Of a DNA stretch of 64,000 nt, positions 33,561-44,480 are shown piece after piece. Below the pieces are notes generated by a model, which ran no database searches, was not told the DNA's origin, and was given only the letters and a program-made list of their open reading frames with translations. The stretch spans positions 1 to 64,000 of the forward strand of contig WNNJ02001762.1 of the NCBI GenBank assembly GCA_012934845.2, read 5' to 3'. How positions within the stretch are numbered: the stretch's first letter is position 1; every line of letters begins with the position of its first letter. The translations under genes were made by a program, and so were the position numbers. This stretch comes from Pomphorhynchus laevis (lineage: Eukaryota; Acanthocephala; Palaeacanthocephala; Echinorhynchida; Pomphorhynchidae).

Positions 33561-34189
33561 ATAATTAAATAATAAAATTAATAATTGTTTTTAGATTTTC
33601 TATAATTTATATCAAGTTAAAATAAAAAATTGAAATTCAAAATAAAAGTCATTTACAAAAACAGCCACATCAAGTTAATGATTGCTATCCCAACAAAATT
33701 GATGGACTTCACCTATCGCTGAATGGACCGACATATATATGCGACATAATATACGTGTTTGATCGTAGATCCCGAAATACTTATTTCTGTATAGTTGTCC
33801 AGAATCCGACTAGTAACGGTCGAAAAACGAAAGGTAAGTGTGCTGCTTTCTGTACGTTTTATGAAATCATATCTTAACTTCGATATTATCCCGCAAACAG
33901 CTATTTTACAGTCCGGTGTAATAGGCTTTCAAAATTCTATACAGCAACATAATATACAAAAAACATTGATGGCATTTGCAATACGGGAGAGTTGTCATAG
34001 AATCGATCTATTGCAAAGAAAAGTCGATGATGATCATAAGAATTGCTGAGTCGTATAATATAATATTGTATAATATAATATAATATTGTTTATATCGGAA
34101 TACGTTAAATAAACGTATTCCGTTAAATACGTTAAATACTAAACGCCATAAAAATTCGATAATCAGTAGAACGAAAAAAGTTTCATAAC
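33561..34189. other. AT-rich DNA with one unassigned ORF
   Basis: The plus-strand ORF 33795-34049 (84 codons) has no motif I recognise. It lies just upstream of PLE 3 and may be its eroded N-terminal part. Bases 34050-34140 are AT-rich with ATAATATAATATTG repeats. Confidence 0.3.
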
Positions 34190-34775
34190 TTGTGCCTTTC
34201 GCAAAGTCCACAATGTTACAACAGCATTTGCCGCAAGGTTATCAATAAGTCGAATCGGGTGTTGAATATCGAAGAAGCCGAAGTATTGAGTCTTATACCT
34301 GAATTTGTTCCATCACTTAGACCTAGACCTATTGAGGTGCGCTGCAAATCTGATATAATGTTATTTCAGTTACCTGCTAACGAATTCGAGGCGATCACGA
34401 GATATGATGTAAAGACTAGAAGAGCTTGCACTTACAAAAGAAACCATCTAAGTCCAAAACAACGAATTATTCTAAATACTCTTAGATTTGATGATAATAT
34501 TTCAATTTACAAAGCAGATAAAGGTAGATCCTTAGTGACAGTTAATCAAAGCGATTTTATAGAAGCCCGTGAAAATATCGTGTCATCGAAGGAAAAATTC
34601 AAAAAATTACTAAAGGATCCTACACATCGGTTGGAAGCTGCCATGAACAAGGTACTTTTAGAACTAAAATATAAGGTAGATATCGATGTGAAGTTTTATA
34701 ATAAAACTCTATCATCTCGTACCGATTCCGGCTTTTTGTATCTATTATCTAAGGTGCACAAACCTTCCTTACAAT
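34190..34775 (+). mobile_element. Penelope-like element 3, 5' part
   Basis: Open stretch with the PLE N-terminal region and first RT motifs: SLIPEFVPSLRP, YKADKGRSLVTV and FLYLLSKVHKPSL (about 34730-34770). It stops at the AAT tail of the CR1-like LINE inserted at about 34776 and appears to resume near 37180. Confidence 0.75.
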
Positions 34776-34800
34776 TTATTATTATAGTGTACAAGTTACT

Positions 34801-34814
34801 AGCCGCAAATGGCT
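34801..34814 (-). other. CR1-like LINE 3' hairpin sharing the family R loop core
   Basis: AGCCATTTGCGGCT on the minus strand: a 4-bp stem around ATTTGC. The ten bases CCATTTGCGG are identical to the core of the family R stem-loop (GGCCCATTTGCGGGAACC), though the two elements have unrelated endonucleases. Confidence 0.7.
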
Positions 34815-34847
34815 GTTTCAACTGTTCACAAATTACATTTTAAAATA

Positions 34848-36830
34848 TCAATTAAAATACATCCACGAATCCAAATTAGAGTTCACAATCCACTTCAGCA
34901 GCATCTTCTTGAAGTGTCTATTGCTAGTAGCATTGACGACGTCTTCAGGCAGCGAATTCCAAACATTCAATGCGCGGTGGGAAAGCCTACTCACACTCCT
35001 TATTTTGCCATGGGGGAATTTAAATAACGTAAGGGAGTGACCTCTGCGACGCGAATTTCTCAATTTTATCGAATTGGATGGGAACCCCTCTTTTCCACGA
35101 ACCAAATGCCACATCGCTACAAGATCTAAATATAGTAGCCTCTGGGCCGTTGAAGGCATTTTTAAGCAAGCTAGGCGCTCATTGTAAGAATAAAGAGATG
35201 TAATGCAAAGTTTGGTTCCTCTACGTAGAATCGACTCGGTCTTTTTCATCTCAGCCTTGGTGGATGGAAAAGTTGATGCGATGCAGTATTCCACATGCGG
35301 ACGGACTAACGCACAGTAGAGATGCTTAAATAATTTTGGATGCAGCTTACTAAATGTGTTCTTAATACAATACAAGGCCTTCATGGCTTTACCGTAGATA
35401 TAATCGGTATTCGGTCGTGTTTTAAGGTCGTTATTCAAAATAATCCCTAGGTCTCTATGAACAGAAATGTTGTGAAGCTTATAACATCCTAAATAGAATT
35501 CATGATCAGATTTACATTTGCCGAGTTTCATATGAACGCACTTATCTACATTTATGGTCATACCGGTAGCACTGCTCCAGTCGTAGATTGTCTGGAGATC
35601 ATGTTGTAGATGCCGGCCATCAGGATCTGAGATGCTATCGCACCACACTTTCACATCGTCTGCGAATGCCAGGCAGGGACTGTTTATGCGTAACAGAAGA
35701 TCATTGAGAAATATAATAAAAAGCAAGGGACCAAGGACTGTACCTTGCGGAACTCCGGATTTAACTAACCTAGTAGAAGACATGCTATTGCCAACCCTCA
35801 CCTGAAATGATCTCCCGTCCAAAAAATCACGAATCCAATTGCATAACATGGAGGATACTCCGTAGTGTGCTAACAACCTAATCATCCCATCATGAGGGAC
35901 GCGATCGAAGGCTTTCGAAAAATCAATAAAGATTATATCGAGTGAGCTACCAAAACTTAACGACTGGGTCCAAGTTTCGCGCGCGGTAAGCAAGTTCGTC
36001 AAACAAGAACGGGAGTGACGAAAACCATGTTGAGCGGACGATAGTATACCAAGGGAGACAAGATGATCGTAGACTCTAGTGCTGATGGCGCGTTCGAGAA
36101 CTTTGCACAGAGAAGAGGTTAAGCTTATTGGCCTATAATCACCACAGGATGATGCAAAAATTTTTTTGGGAATAGGAACAACGGTTGCAGTTTTCCAATC
36201 TTCTGGGACACTGCCAGTGGCCAGAATTTTATCAAAGATAATAGTCAGGAATGGTGCCAGGTAACTCGATAAAGCTTTGAGCAGGTATGGGGAGATGTCA
36301 TCGGGGCCAGCTGCGCTAAAAGGACGAATATTATTGAGATAATCTTGAATTTCAGTAACGCAAATTGGCCGGGATTCATTACGCGGAGGGATAGAGCACC
36401 CGTACCATATCATATGAGAATCGCAATGTGGTAAAGTGGATAAAGAGAACGAGGATGCGAAGGTCTCAGCTATATCAGTTTCATTTGTAACCAAGCCACA
36501 TTCAGAGTGCACATGCTTGATTGCAGAGTTGAGCGTTCCGTTTTGCCGAGCATATGACCAAAATAGCTTGGGGTTGCGATTAACTTCCTTGATGATTGTA
36601 GATTCGAATTTATCACGTTTTAACGTTTTCATACGAGTACAGACGTTCCTAAGATACCTATAAATGTTGGCGTAATACGGAAGCGAACGAGATAACTTCC
36701 AAAGACGATTTCGTACTCGCAACATCAATCTCAGGTCCTTATCGAACCAAACAGGATATTTAGTATTTGGCGAGATGATACGCTTTGGTGCAAACACGTC
36801 AGAAATACCTAAAAGGTAATCCCCAATCAC
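34848..36830 (-). pseudogene. 5'-truncated CR1-like LINE ORF2
   Basis: 660 uninterrupted codons. Motifs in order: YPVWFDKDLRLMLRVRNRLW (linker), AAGPDDISPYLLK, DYRPISLTSSLCKVLERAI, QHGFRHSRSCLTNLL, DIIFIDFSKAFDRVPHDG, SGVPQGTVLGPLLFIIFLND, FADDVKVW, then DKCVHMKLGKC, DLGIILNNDLKTRPNTD and RRGHSLTLFKF. The catalytic residues are present. It is closely related to the elements at 31.8 and 40.5 kb but a distinct subfamily by its 3' hairpin. Confidence 0.85.
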
Positions 36831-36860
36831 TTTTAGTGAGACTTCTTTAGTATTTGTTAA

Positions 36861-37179
36861 TTATTTGCCCAATAATTGCTTCATGTAAAACTTCCAGTCA
36901 TCATTTGGGAAAAGAAATACGAGGTTTGATACAAAAATACCACGACGTCAAAAGATCTAGTATAAATGACGGTATTTGTTTCGCTCAAGTGATTAAAAAA
37001 TATCGTAATCAAAGAGTATAATTCGTAACATCAGACACAGTATCTCTGTTCCAATAATGTGGCGGTCATTTATAGCGAGCTATTGAAATGACCGCCACAT
37101 TATTGGAATAAAAATACAACGAGACTTAATTAAGCATTAAAGATTGGACTTGCTTAATTGAATGCTGCACTTCAAAATC
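36861..37179. other. Unassigned DNA
   Basis: Probably eroded PLE 3 sequence between its two halves. A short inverted pair (AATAATGTGGCGGTCATTT around 37050-37072 and its reverse at 37085-37105) is visible. Confidence 0.4.
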
Positions 37180-37670
37180 CATTTTCACCTTTCAGGTGAC
37201 ATTTATCAGCAAATAGATGACGTTTCAATGGGGTTTCCTCTAGCCCCATTGCTGGCAGATATCTAAATGAGTGAGTGGGAGAAAAACATTTAACATGATT
37301 TACCTGGTCTTCTCCAATATTGAAGGTACGTGGACTACGAATTTTTTTGTATTTAATGTAGAATTAGAATCCTGCAATTTGGATCCCTTGCTGAACATGA
37401 AAGATCCGGCTATTCAATGGAATGTTACATACAATGATTCTGAAAAACATATTTCATTTTTAGACTAGACGTAGACATATTTCGACAGCAAATGCCTGAT
37501 ACGTACCTACATAAAAAAGCTGGCATACTCTGGGGGATCAACTGTATGGTTCAATCACAGACCTATTATATATAAAATCCAGAGGCTGCTGCATTGTACT
37601 ATAAAGCTATGAAAATTTGTTCTACTGACAACAGAATAATTATTAGATATTGTGAAATATCTACTATGTT
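37180..37670 (+). mobile_element. Penelope-like element 3, RT core remnant
   Basis: IYQQIDDVSMGFPLAPLLAD (37203-37262) is the RT B-motif region of Penelope elements, and later text (RYVDYEF, IFRQQMPDTYLHKKAG) fits the C motif and thumb. It is heavily degenerate and ends at about 37670, where PLE 4 begins in the opposite strand. Confidence 0.6.
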
Positions 37671-37675
37671 ATTAG

Positions 37676-39480
37676 AAAGACAGTAAAATCTGCAAGTATC
37701 TGTCGTAGCCCTTGTAATATTTACAAGGGATGCGAGATACTTCCCAATTTTTTGAATATATTGGTTTCGTATTGAAAGAGGTCAAAGAAGGATGTTTTTG
37801 TGATAAATTATTTCGTTGCCCATCAATTTTTAGAGCATCGATCAATCTATTATTATACATTCCGTAATATAAGTTGTAGAAAAGAAATTGTTGCGGATGT
37901 AAATATCTTGGTTTTCATTGACTTTGCTCTTGACACTAATTCTTTTTGCTTTAAAAAACGCATGTATCGCTTAAGCGAATGTGGATGAGAACTAAACATG
38001 TGAGGGTGCAAAGGGTGAGAATCAGGCTTCCGATAAAATGTAGTCTTAAATTTTCCCAAATGTTTATAGATCATTTAGTCCAAAAAATTAACTCTATTTC
38101 TTTAAGTGAAATTTAACTTTAGTGGACCTTTCTCATTAACTTGCTTCTGAAATTCTATGAATGTTTCATAGCTATCTGGCCATATAAAAAATATGTCGTC
38201 AATGTATCGACAATAACTCAATGATTTGATAGGTTACAAATCAAGCCAGTTGTTTTCTATAAACGACATGTATATTATGGCAAAATCGAGTGCAAAGGGT
38301 GTTCCCATAGCCGTCCCTTGATTTTGTATATATAGCTTTCCATTGAATTCCAATATATTATTTCTGAGGATTACTTCCACTGATTTGAGAACAAAATACT
38401 GTGTCTATGAAGACAACTTGGATTTCAATAGCATGTTCTTAATTGATATTATCCCTTCAGATATTGGGATGCTTGGATACAAATTTTGCACATCCGCTGT
38501 CACTAGTATTCCGTTAATTGGCCACTTGTTCCATTCTGATTTAATCCGAGCTATAAATTCCTGCGAGCTCTCAATATGAGCAGGTACAAATTTTAAAAGA
38601 GGTTTTAAGATGTTATGTATGTATCTCGACAAATACTCAGTCGGAGTTCCTAGACAGCTAACAATAAGTCGTCCAATGAATGGTCTCTGTGACTTGTGGA
38701 CTTTTGGTAGCATATAGAATGTATCACTCTTCGGACTATTTTGTATTAGCTTTTCTCCCTGTGTAACATCTATAGTTCCGATCGATATATACATGTCTAT
38801 ATGATTGATTACCGCATTGTTGCATTCTTTTAAACGAGAATGTGGTACTTCATGGTATGTAGGACATACTAATTGTCTTTGTGTCTCTTCTATATAGTCG
38901 TTGTAACTCCATACTACGGCCTGTGGGCCTTTATCAGCCTTTCTAATGACTATGTCCTTTCGTTTACTTAGGGAGAATAAAGCACTTCGAAGACTAGTGC
39001 TAATATTACATGGTTGAGGAACGTATCCCGACTGCACATACCTTTTAAATAATTAACTTCCAAAATTATTTTGGCACTGCTTTCTAATTTTGTTGTCTTT
39101 TATTCCCATGAATATTTTATTCGTTGCCAACCGTATCGCTTTAGTCAACTGATATCGATCTAGAGAGGTGTCTGTAACAGCAAAATTCAATCCTAGCTCA
39201 AGTACCCTAGATTCGTTATTGGGCAACGACATACCCTCTGAACAATCTATTACCGATCTATCTGCGTTATCGGTGTTATTACTTCTAAAATTATACTCTA
39301 TTGACATTTCTGGTCGATTGGTATCATTATTTTGATGATTATTCTTTCTTATTTTCCAATTTGTGTATTTTCTATTTGCATAATATCTTGTGGCTTTAAA
39401 CTTATCGTGCGTCATTCTCATATGAAGCTTACGCAGTTTTTTAACCTTATTTTTGCAAAATCATTATAAGTAGTCCAGTC
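37676..39480 (-). mobile_element. Penelope-like element 4, RT part, degenerate
   Basis: The minus strand encodes the PLE N-terminal block (ESRVLELGLNFAVTDTSLDR, 39160-39220), KADKGPQAVVWSYNDYIEE, FYMLPKVHK with SCLGTPTEYLSRYIH, ILVTADVQNLYPSIP (38490), QGTAMGTPFALDFA (38300) and YCRYIDDIFFIWPD (38170-38210). The GIY-YIG end is missing; the element stops at 37676 against the oppositely oriented PLE 3. A hammerhead-like motif lies upstream at 39871-39899, consistent with the left terminal repeat of this element. Confidence 0.8.
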
Positions 39481-39870
39481 AATATTTTATTAAATGATCT
39501 TATTAAATACATGTGCATTAAATCAAGCGAGATCTTTATAAGTCTTATGCTAGCGTCATTTTGAGCTTGTCTTCATTCATTGTATAAAGCATTCAGCGTA
39601 TTTCTGGTCGACCATTTTTAGATTCACACAATATGGTTTGTTAAATTTTAAAGTTGCTGGAATTACCTTATTTTCCTCGCATACACGTAAACCTGCATAT
39701 GTGCTCATGCCATAGACTTCTGTTTGCTTAGCGGGATTCTCGATGGAATTCAGCAATATATCATTTCCTGATTTTTAGACTGCTGTTGAGGATTCTGGTT
39801 TACAAATTCAACCATATATAACTTTATAAGTAATCAAATTGACTCAACAGTTAGCAATACAGATTTATTG

Positions 39871-39899
39871 ACGTTTCGGCCGAAGCCTTTTTCAATCTA
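39871..39899 (-). ncRNA. Hammerhead-like motif, 5' side of PLE 4
   Basis: On the minus strand GAAAAAGGCTTCGGCCGAAA then CGT, almost the same as 23574-23603. Stem II GGC/GCC with TTCG loop and GAAAC are kept; the CTGANGA side is eroded. Confidence 0.5.
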
Positions 39900-40125
39900 A
39901 AATATTAGCACAGCATACATTAAAAAGAAAGCAAAGGAAAAAATATAAAAAAGCAACTGAAATTAAGTAATATCTCTCCAATATGGTCCATATGTTAAAC
40001 CATATGAACCATCTGATCTTAATTTTTTAATTCAAGTAAGCTCCATCTCTTTTCTCCGTCTTTCGTCTTTTTGATTTGGCATTTATATGCAGTAACTCAT
40101 GCAGTCTGGATCGTTGTGTTCTATA

Positions 40126-40160
<35 letters not shown>

Positions 40161-40439
40161 TATTTCGAATCGAGCATATTCTTCAGCCTGCAAACTCTCG
40201 TCACTCCTAGATGGTCATGGTGATAGCCGGCAGCCATCGTCAAGTAAGATGAACTATCACACGCCGTTTCAGCTGCCTCTGTGACATTGTGAAAATGCAT
40301 TTCCGACATCTAGCTTAAATTGTTGGTGGCGCTAGCTCTCAAATCCTACAATTTGCAATGCATACCATCATTAACAACCAGAGGATCAACCTTTCGTATG
40401 CTTGACTGTAGGAAACCGAGATTGTGTGGATCAATTCTT
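39900..40439. other. Non-coding DNA with (TA)n and an unassigned repeat
   Basis: A (TA)n microsatellite spans about 40128-40158. Bases 40166-40213 (from GAATCGAGCATATTCTTCAG to CTCGTCACTCCTA) recur at 44592-44634, so they flank the CR1-like LINE on both sides, though not directly at its ends. No gene seen. Confidence 0.55.
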
Positions 40440-40510
40440 TGAATGTAATTATTATCAAGTTCAGACTTAGCCATAAGGCTTTAAGCCGATCACACAATAC
40501 AGAAAAAAGA

Positions 40511-43432
40511 TCAACCAAATGGGTAGGTTAGAAAAGGTGACAAATCAGCCTGGACGTATATCCAACGTCGAACCCTGTTTTTGAAAGCGAGGAAATTGGT
40601 GATGGCAGCGATAGGTTCAGGCAAACTATTCCAAACATCTACTGCCCGTTCAGACAGTCTGTAAAATTTTCGCAGCTTACCCGGTAATTTTTTAAAAAGC
40701 ATCTTACAATGGCCTCGCAATCTCGAATTATCTCGAAATCTAACTACACCCAAAGGAAAGCCATCAGCTGAATGTACAATTTTCCAAAGTGTAATCAGAT
40801 CAAGAAAAAGATACCGATACCTCACTGATAAAACGTTCAAACATCTTAATCTTGAAATAAAGCTTCCTTGACAACACATCCGAGAAGCTCGTCTCATTAC
40901 ACTTTCCAAGTTATTCAACTCACTCCTGGTCGTTGGAAAGGTTGCCTGTACACAATACTCAAGATGTGGTCTTACTAGGGCACAATAAAGTTTGGCGAAG
41001 ATTTGCGGCGATAATTTTGCAAAAGTCATTTTTATGCAGTATAAGGCACGTATCGCTTTTAACCGCGCGTGATCACTATTTGCTCTTGTCTTTAGCGATT
41101 CGTGAATTATCACTCCCAGGTCGGGATGTTCTGAGACTCGCTTGATTGAGTGTCCATTTATTTTGTAATCGAAATGAGTTTTATCTCTACCCAATCTGAT
41201 CCATACACATTTTGTCGCGTTGAGTATCAAGCCAGTGCTATTACACCAAGTCCCGATACGGTTAAGGTCACATTGTAAAAATTCACAATCCGCCTCGTTT
41301 TGGGTTGTTGCCCATATTTTAACATCGTCAGCAAATGCCAGGTGAGGACACTTTAACCTTAGGAGTAGGTCATTCAAAAAGATGATAAAGAGAAGTGGAC
41401 CTAGGACCGTGCCCTGAGGAACACCCGAATGAACACGTCGAGCTGTTGACAAAACTTCATCTAATCGCACAACGAATGATCGATCCTCGAGAAATGTCTT
41501 AATCCAGTTGCAAATTGTCGTAGGTACACCGTAATGACGTAGTAGTGAATCTAAACCAGCATGTGGAACTCTATCAAAGGCCTTAGAGAAATCAAGAAAT
41601 ATTATATCAACTGTAAGACCCGAACTAAGAGCAGCTACCCAATGTTCGCGAGCATTCAACAGATTAGTTAGGCACGAGCGACCAGGTCGGAAGCCGTGCT
41701 GAGAATCATCAAGAATTTGATATAAATTTAGATGTTCACGTATTCTCTTCGCAATGAGTCTCTCCATAATTTTAGAAATAACACTGGTAAGACTAATTGG
41801 TCTAAAATCTGAACAAGTTAGTGCCAACTGTTTCTTTGGAATAGGTACAACAATTGCCCTTTTCCAATCATCAGGAATCCACGAATACTGTAAGCTTCGA
41901 TGAAATAGAGACGTAAGGCTTGGAGCAATAATGTGCGACAGAGTACGCAAAAGAAAAGGGGATACACCATCTGGTCCTGCAGAGCCAAAACTATTTAATT
42001 TATGGAGTTCAGACTGAACTTCAATGACATTAATAGGAGATATTGGTAAGTTAGATTGTAAGTTGGGCGGGTACTGTATCTGGTCAATATTCGATTGCGA
42101 GGATGGAGATACTACAAAACTGCTTGCAAGAGCTTCCACAATAGCCTCCTTGTCAACTACATCACCACTTTCTAAACGTACACAATTAATCGTAGAAGGT
42201 AGGATTCGACGATGTCTAACGTATGCCCAAAAACGTTTAGGTGACCTGTTAATGTCAGAAGCAATACCCTCTTCAAATGTTTTTCTTTTTGAGCGTTTTA
42301 GTTGGTTGCATAGATTGCGAAGAGTTTTGTACTCACGGTGCGTAACAGTGTTACGTTGAGAGATTCGCCATAATCGATTTCTTTCCTTTATCGTAGTCTC
42401 CAACTCATTGTCGAACCACAATGGCGTTGTCGTCTTGTAAGCCCTATTTCTTATTGGTGCAAACGTATCCGAAATGGTTATGAGGTTACTGGTCACTAAC
42501 GATAAATGATCATCAATTGGAAGATCAGCAGATCCGAAGTTCAGCTGATGACTATAGAGTTGGAGATCTTCCACATTTACTCGATTCCAATTACGCTTTC
42601 CGATGCCACTGCACTTAGATCGTCGTTGTAAAGTGTGAGCAATCTGTACTGAAATCACACAATGGTCACTGGTTCCTAAAGGAGACTCGAAATCAACTCT
42701 GATTACATCTTCAATGCGCTTGGTAAACCCAAGATCTAATATTGTCTCTGGTTGAGACGATATACATGTTGGCTGATTAATATGTTGGATCAGGAGAAGC
42801 TCTGCCAGCAAGAATTCAGCAAGCTCGCAGTTTTCGACATTATAGTAATACCGGTTGTTACTAATCCAGTTAACTTGAGGAAGATTAAAATCCCCAATAA
42901 GGAAGAAATAATTTGAGGAGCAGAATGATCTTAACTGATTTTTCAGAAGATCTAACTGTGTATGAACTGAGGGTGATCTGTATACGACGCAAATATCTAT
43001 TGAACAATGAGTATCATTGACGCAGAATGACAATAACTCGAATGAATAGTGATCATCGCACAATTCAGTAATCTTCGTAATTGATAAGGTGTTTTTAATA
43101 TAAGCAGCAACACCCCCGCCACGACGACCTGCAACTCTATCTGCTCTCAAAAGTCGATACCCAGAGATAGCCATAAGGTCATCATTAATTTGATAATGAA
43201 GCCATGACTCAGAAATGCAAAACACGTCAAAATCTTTAAAAGATATAAACTGCTGCACTTCAGACAATTGAGCAGGTAAGCTTCTGATATTGGAGTAACC
43301 TACCACCAGAGGACATTCATTATTACATATTCTCTCTGAACAATTAGATGGCAACTTCCTTTCCAAACATATATCCACTAGATGTCCAATCATGGCGTTG
43401 TAAGGTCTAGAGAAAGATTGATCGATCTCCAT
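40511..43432 (-). CDS. CR1-like LINE ORF2: APE endonuclease and reverse transcriptase
   Basis: 973 uninterrupted codons from the first in-frame ATG (MEIDQSFSRPYN). The APE endonuclease occupies roughly the first 270 residues (GYSNIRSLPAQL, VFCISESWLH, RRGGGVAAYI, FLIGDFNLPQVNW, GTSDHCVI). The linker PLWFDNELETTIKERNRLWR follows, then the RT: SAGPDGVSPFLLR, DFRPISLTSVISKIMERLI, QHGFRPGRSCLTNLLNARE, DIIFLDFSKAFDRVPHAG, SGVPQGTVLGP and FADDVKIWA. The C-terminal region has RLRGHCKMLFKK and AVDVWNSLPEPI. All expected catalytic motifs are present, so this protein could be functional even though ORF1 is damaged. Confidence 0.88.
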   Translation of the reverse strand: MEIDQSFSRPYNAMIGHLVDICLERKLPSNCSERICNNECPLVVGYSNIRSLPAQLSEVQQFISFKDFDVFCISESWLHYQINDDLMAISGYRLLRADRVAGRRGGGVAAYIKNTLSITKITELCDDHYSFELLSFCVNDTHCSIDICVVYRSPSVHTQLDLLKNQLRSFCSSNYFFLIGDFNLPQVNWISNNRYYYNVENCELAEFLLAELLLIQHINQPTCISSQPETILDLGFTKRIEDVIRVDFESPLGTSDHCVISVQIAHTLQRRSKCSGIGKRNWNRVNVEDLQLYSHQLNFGSADLPIDDHLSLVTSNLITISDTFAPIRNRAYKTTTPLWFDNELETTIKERNRLWRISQRNTVTHREYKTLRNLCNQLKRSKRKTFEEGIASDINRSPKRFWAYVRHRRILPSTINCVRLESGDVVDKEAIVEALASSFVVSPSSQSNIDQIQYPPNLQSNLPISPINVIEVQSELHKLNSFGSAGPDGVSPFLLRTLSHIIAPSLTSLFHRSLQYSWIPDDWKRAIVVPIPKKQLALTCSDFRPISLTSVISKIMERLIAKRIREHLNLYQILDDSQHGFRPGRSCLTNLLNAREHWVAALSSGLTVDIIFLDFSKAFDRVPHAGLDSLLRHYGVPTTICNWIKTFLEDRSFVVRLDEVLSTARRVHSGVPQGTVLGPLLFIIFLNDLLLRLKCPHLAFADDVKIWATTQNEADCEFLQCDLNRIGTWCNSTGLILNATKCVWIRLGRDKTHFDYKINGHSIKRVSEHPDLGVIIHESLKTRANSDHARLKAIRALYCIKMTFAKLSPQIFAKLYCALVRPHLEYCVQATFPTTRSELNNLESVMRRASRMCCQGSFISRLRCLNVLSVRYRYLFLDLITLWKIVHSADGFPLGVVRFRDNSRLRGHCKMLFKKLPGKLRKFYRLSERAVDVWNSLPEPIAAITNFLAFKNRVRRWIYVQADLSPFLTYPFG

Positions 43433-43529
43433 CGAACTGCAGGACGCCACCTCACAACCCGAAAATTTCGAATGCACAGATTCGATTCACCGTTTTGCAG
43501 CCTGTAATGAAGTTCCGCCTTGATATCCT

Positions 43530-44441
43530 TCAATTTTGCCTGTCTTCGAGAGAAAGATCACGTAAAATTCGTATTTTGTTACCTTTAAGTCGATAACCAC
43601 GGTCTAAAAGACACTTTGCTTGCTCTGCCGATCCTAACACAACCTTTAGCAATCGTGATCTATCGTTTTTCTTACCCAACCTATAGAGCTGCCTTACTAA
43701 AATAGACGATGCGACCTCTTCCTCACCTTTTTCGAGCAAATTAGAAAAGAACACACGTAAACCGGCAATATCATCATCAAGCCGCTCCTGTGCACTTGAG
43801 GCTGATGACTCATCTAAACCCCAAATAAGTATGTTACAGCCCCTATTTAATGTATGATTGCGATCTGTGTGACTTTTATTATCAAAATACGTTTTTTTGC
43901 TGAAAGAATCGCTGCCGTCACCACCCTCATCCGGTTTGCTTCTTGCGTCTCGCCCTTGTTCCATCTCATTTGAACAAATACACTTGAAAGCTGAGTGAAC
44001 ATTATCTATATCGACGTCTGTATCATTGTGTGAAGCTCGTTCATCGGTGACTCCAGTTATACCGATTTCATTGCGATAATCATTAATCACCGATATAGAC
44101 GATACTTCGTAATTGTCCGATACCTTCAAAGCATCATTGTCCAGCGACACCGACGGCTCACCACTAACAACCGATATTGACGACGCACTATTGCCTTCAA
44201 ATTTCTTACTCAACGTTTGCATCACGCGTGAATTTGGATGACCTTTTTTCCAGATACGGGATGAACTTGGTATTTCGCTATTTGTATTTTTAGTGTTCTG
44301 AACGTGAAACTCTTGAATGGGTATATCTTTATAGGTATCTGATTCGCCAGAACTTTGTACTTCCCGATCGATGCAACTTTTTGAATATGTGTTCCTTTCC
44401 GAAGCATTTGTAGATATTTTCTCGTCACAATGGCCCTTCAA
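43530..44441 (-). pseudogene. CR1-like LINE ORF1, 5'-truncated with a late frameshift
   Basis: 303 codons. The first half is low-complexity and polar. The C-terminal half (CNILIWGLDESSASSAQERL, ILVRQLYRLGKKNDRSRLLK, LLDRGYRLKGNKIRILRDLS) is the RRM-like ORF1 domain typical of CR1-group LINEs. The frame ends at LEDRQN, but in the neighbouring frame the sequence goes on as AKLKDIKAELHYRLQNGESN then IRNFRVVR, the usual end of this domain, so a one-base change near 43533 probably truncates it. The N-terminal finger is cut at the element's 5' end. Confidence 0.75.
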
Positions 44442-44480
44442 ATGAATTAGCGAAGATGCGCAGCAGTACCCACAGTAAAA

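Larger units (their letters stand above)
34776..36860 (-). mobile_element. CR1-like LINE, 5'-truncated, inserted in PLE 3
   Basis: The minus-strand element retains the linker between endonuclease and RT, the whole RT and the C-terminus. Its 3' UTR ends with the hairpin AGCC-ATTTGC-GGCT (34801-34814) and an AATAATAA tail that abuts PLE sequence. The 5' end is lost near 36860, so no endonuclease is present. Confidence 0.85.
40440..44480 (-). mobile_element. CR1-like LINE, nearly complete
   Basis: The minus-strand element has ORF1 (44441-43530), an open ORF2 (43432-40511) and a 3' UTR with hairpin AGCC-TTAT-GGCT (40469-40480) before GATAATAATTA. The 5' end is truncated inside the ORF1 PHD-like finger: FYCGYC is readable just upstream of the ORF1 start, as in the L2-like ORF1. 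The 3' hairpin is identical to that of the LINE at 31.8-33.2 kb. Confidence 0.85.

Noticed and set aside
33795-34049. 84-codon ORF as a host gene
   Set aside because: No recognised motif; it sits immediately upstream of PLE 3 in repeat-rich DNA. Listed only as unassigned.
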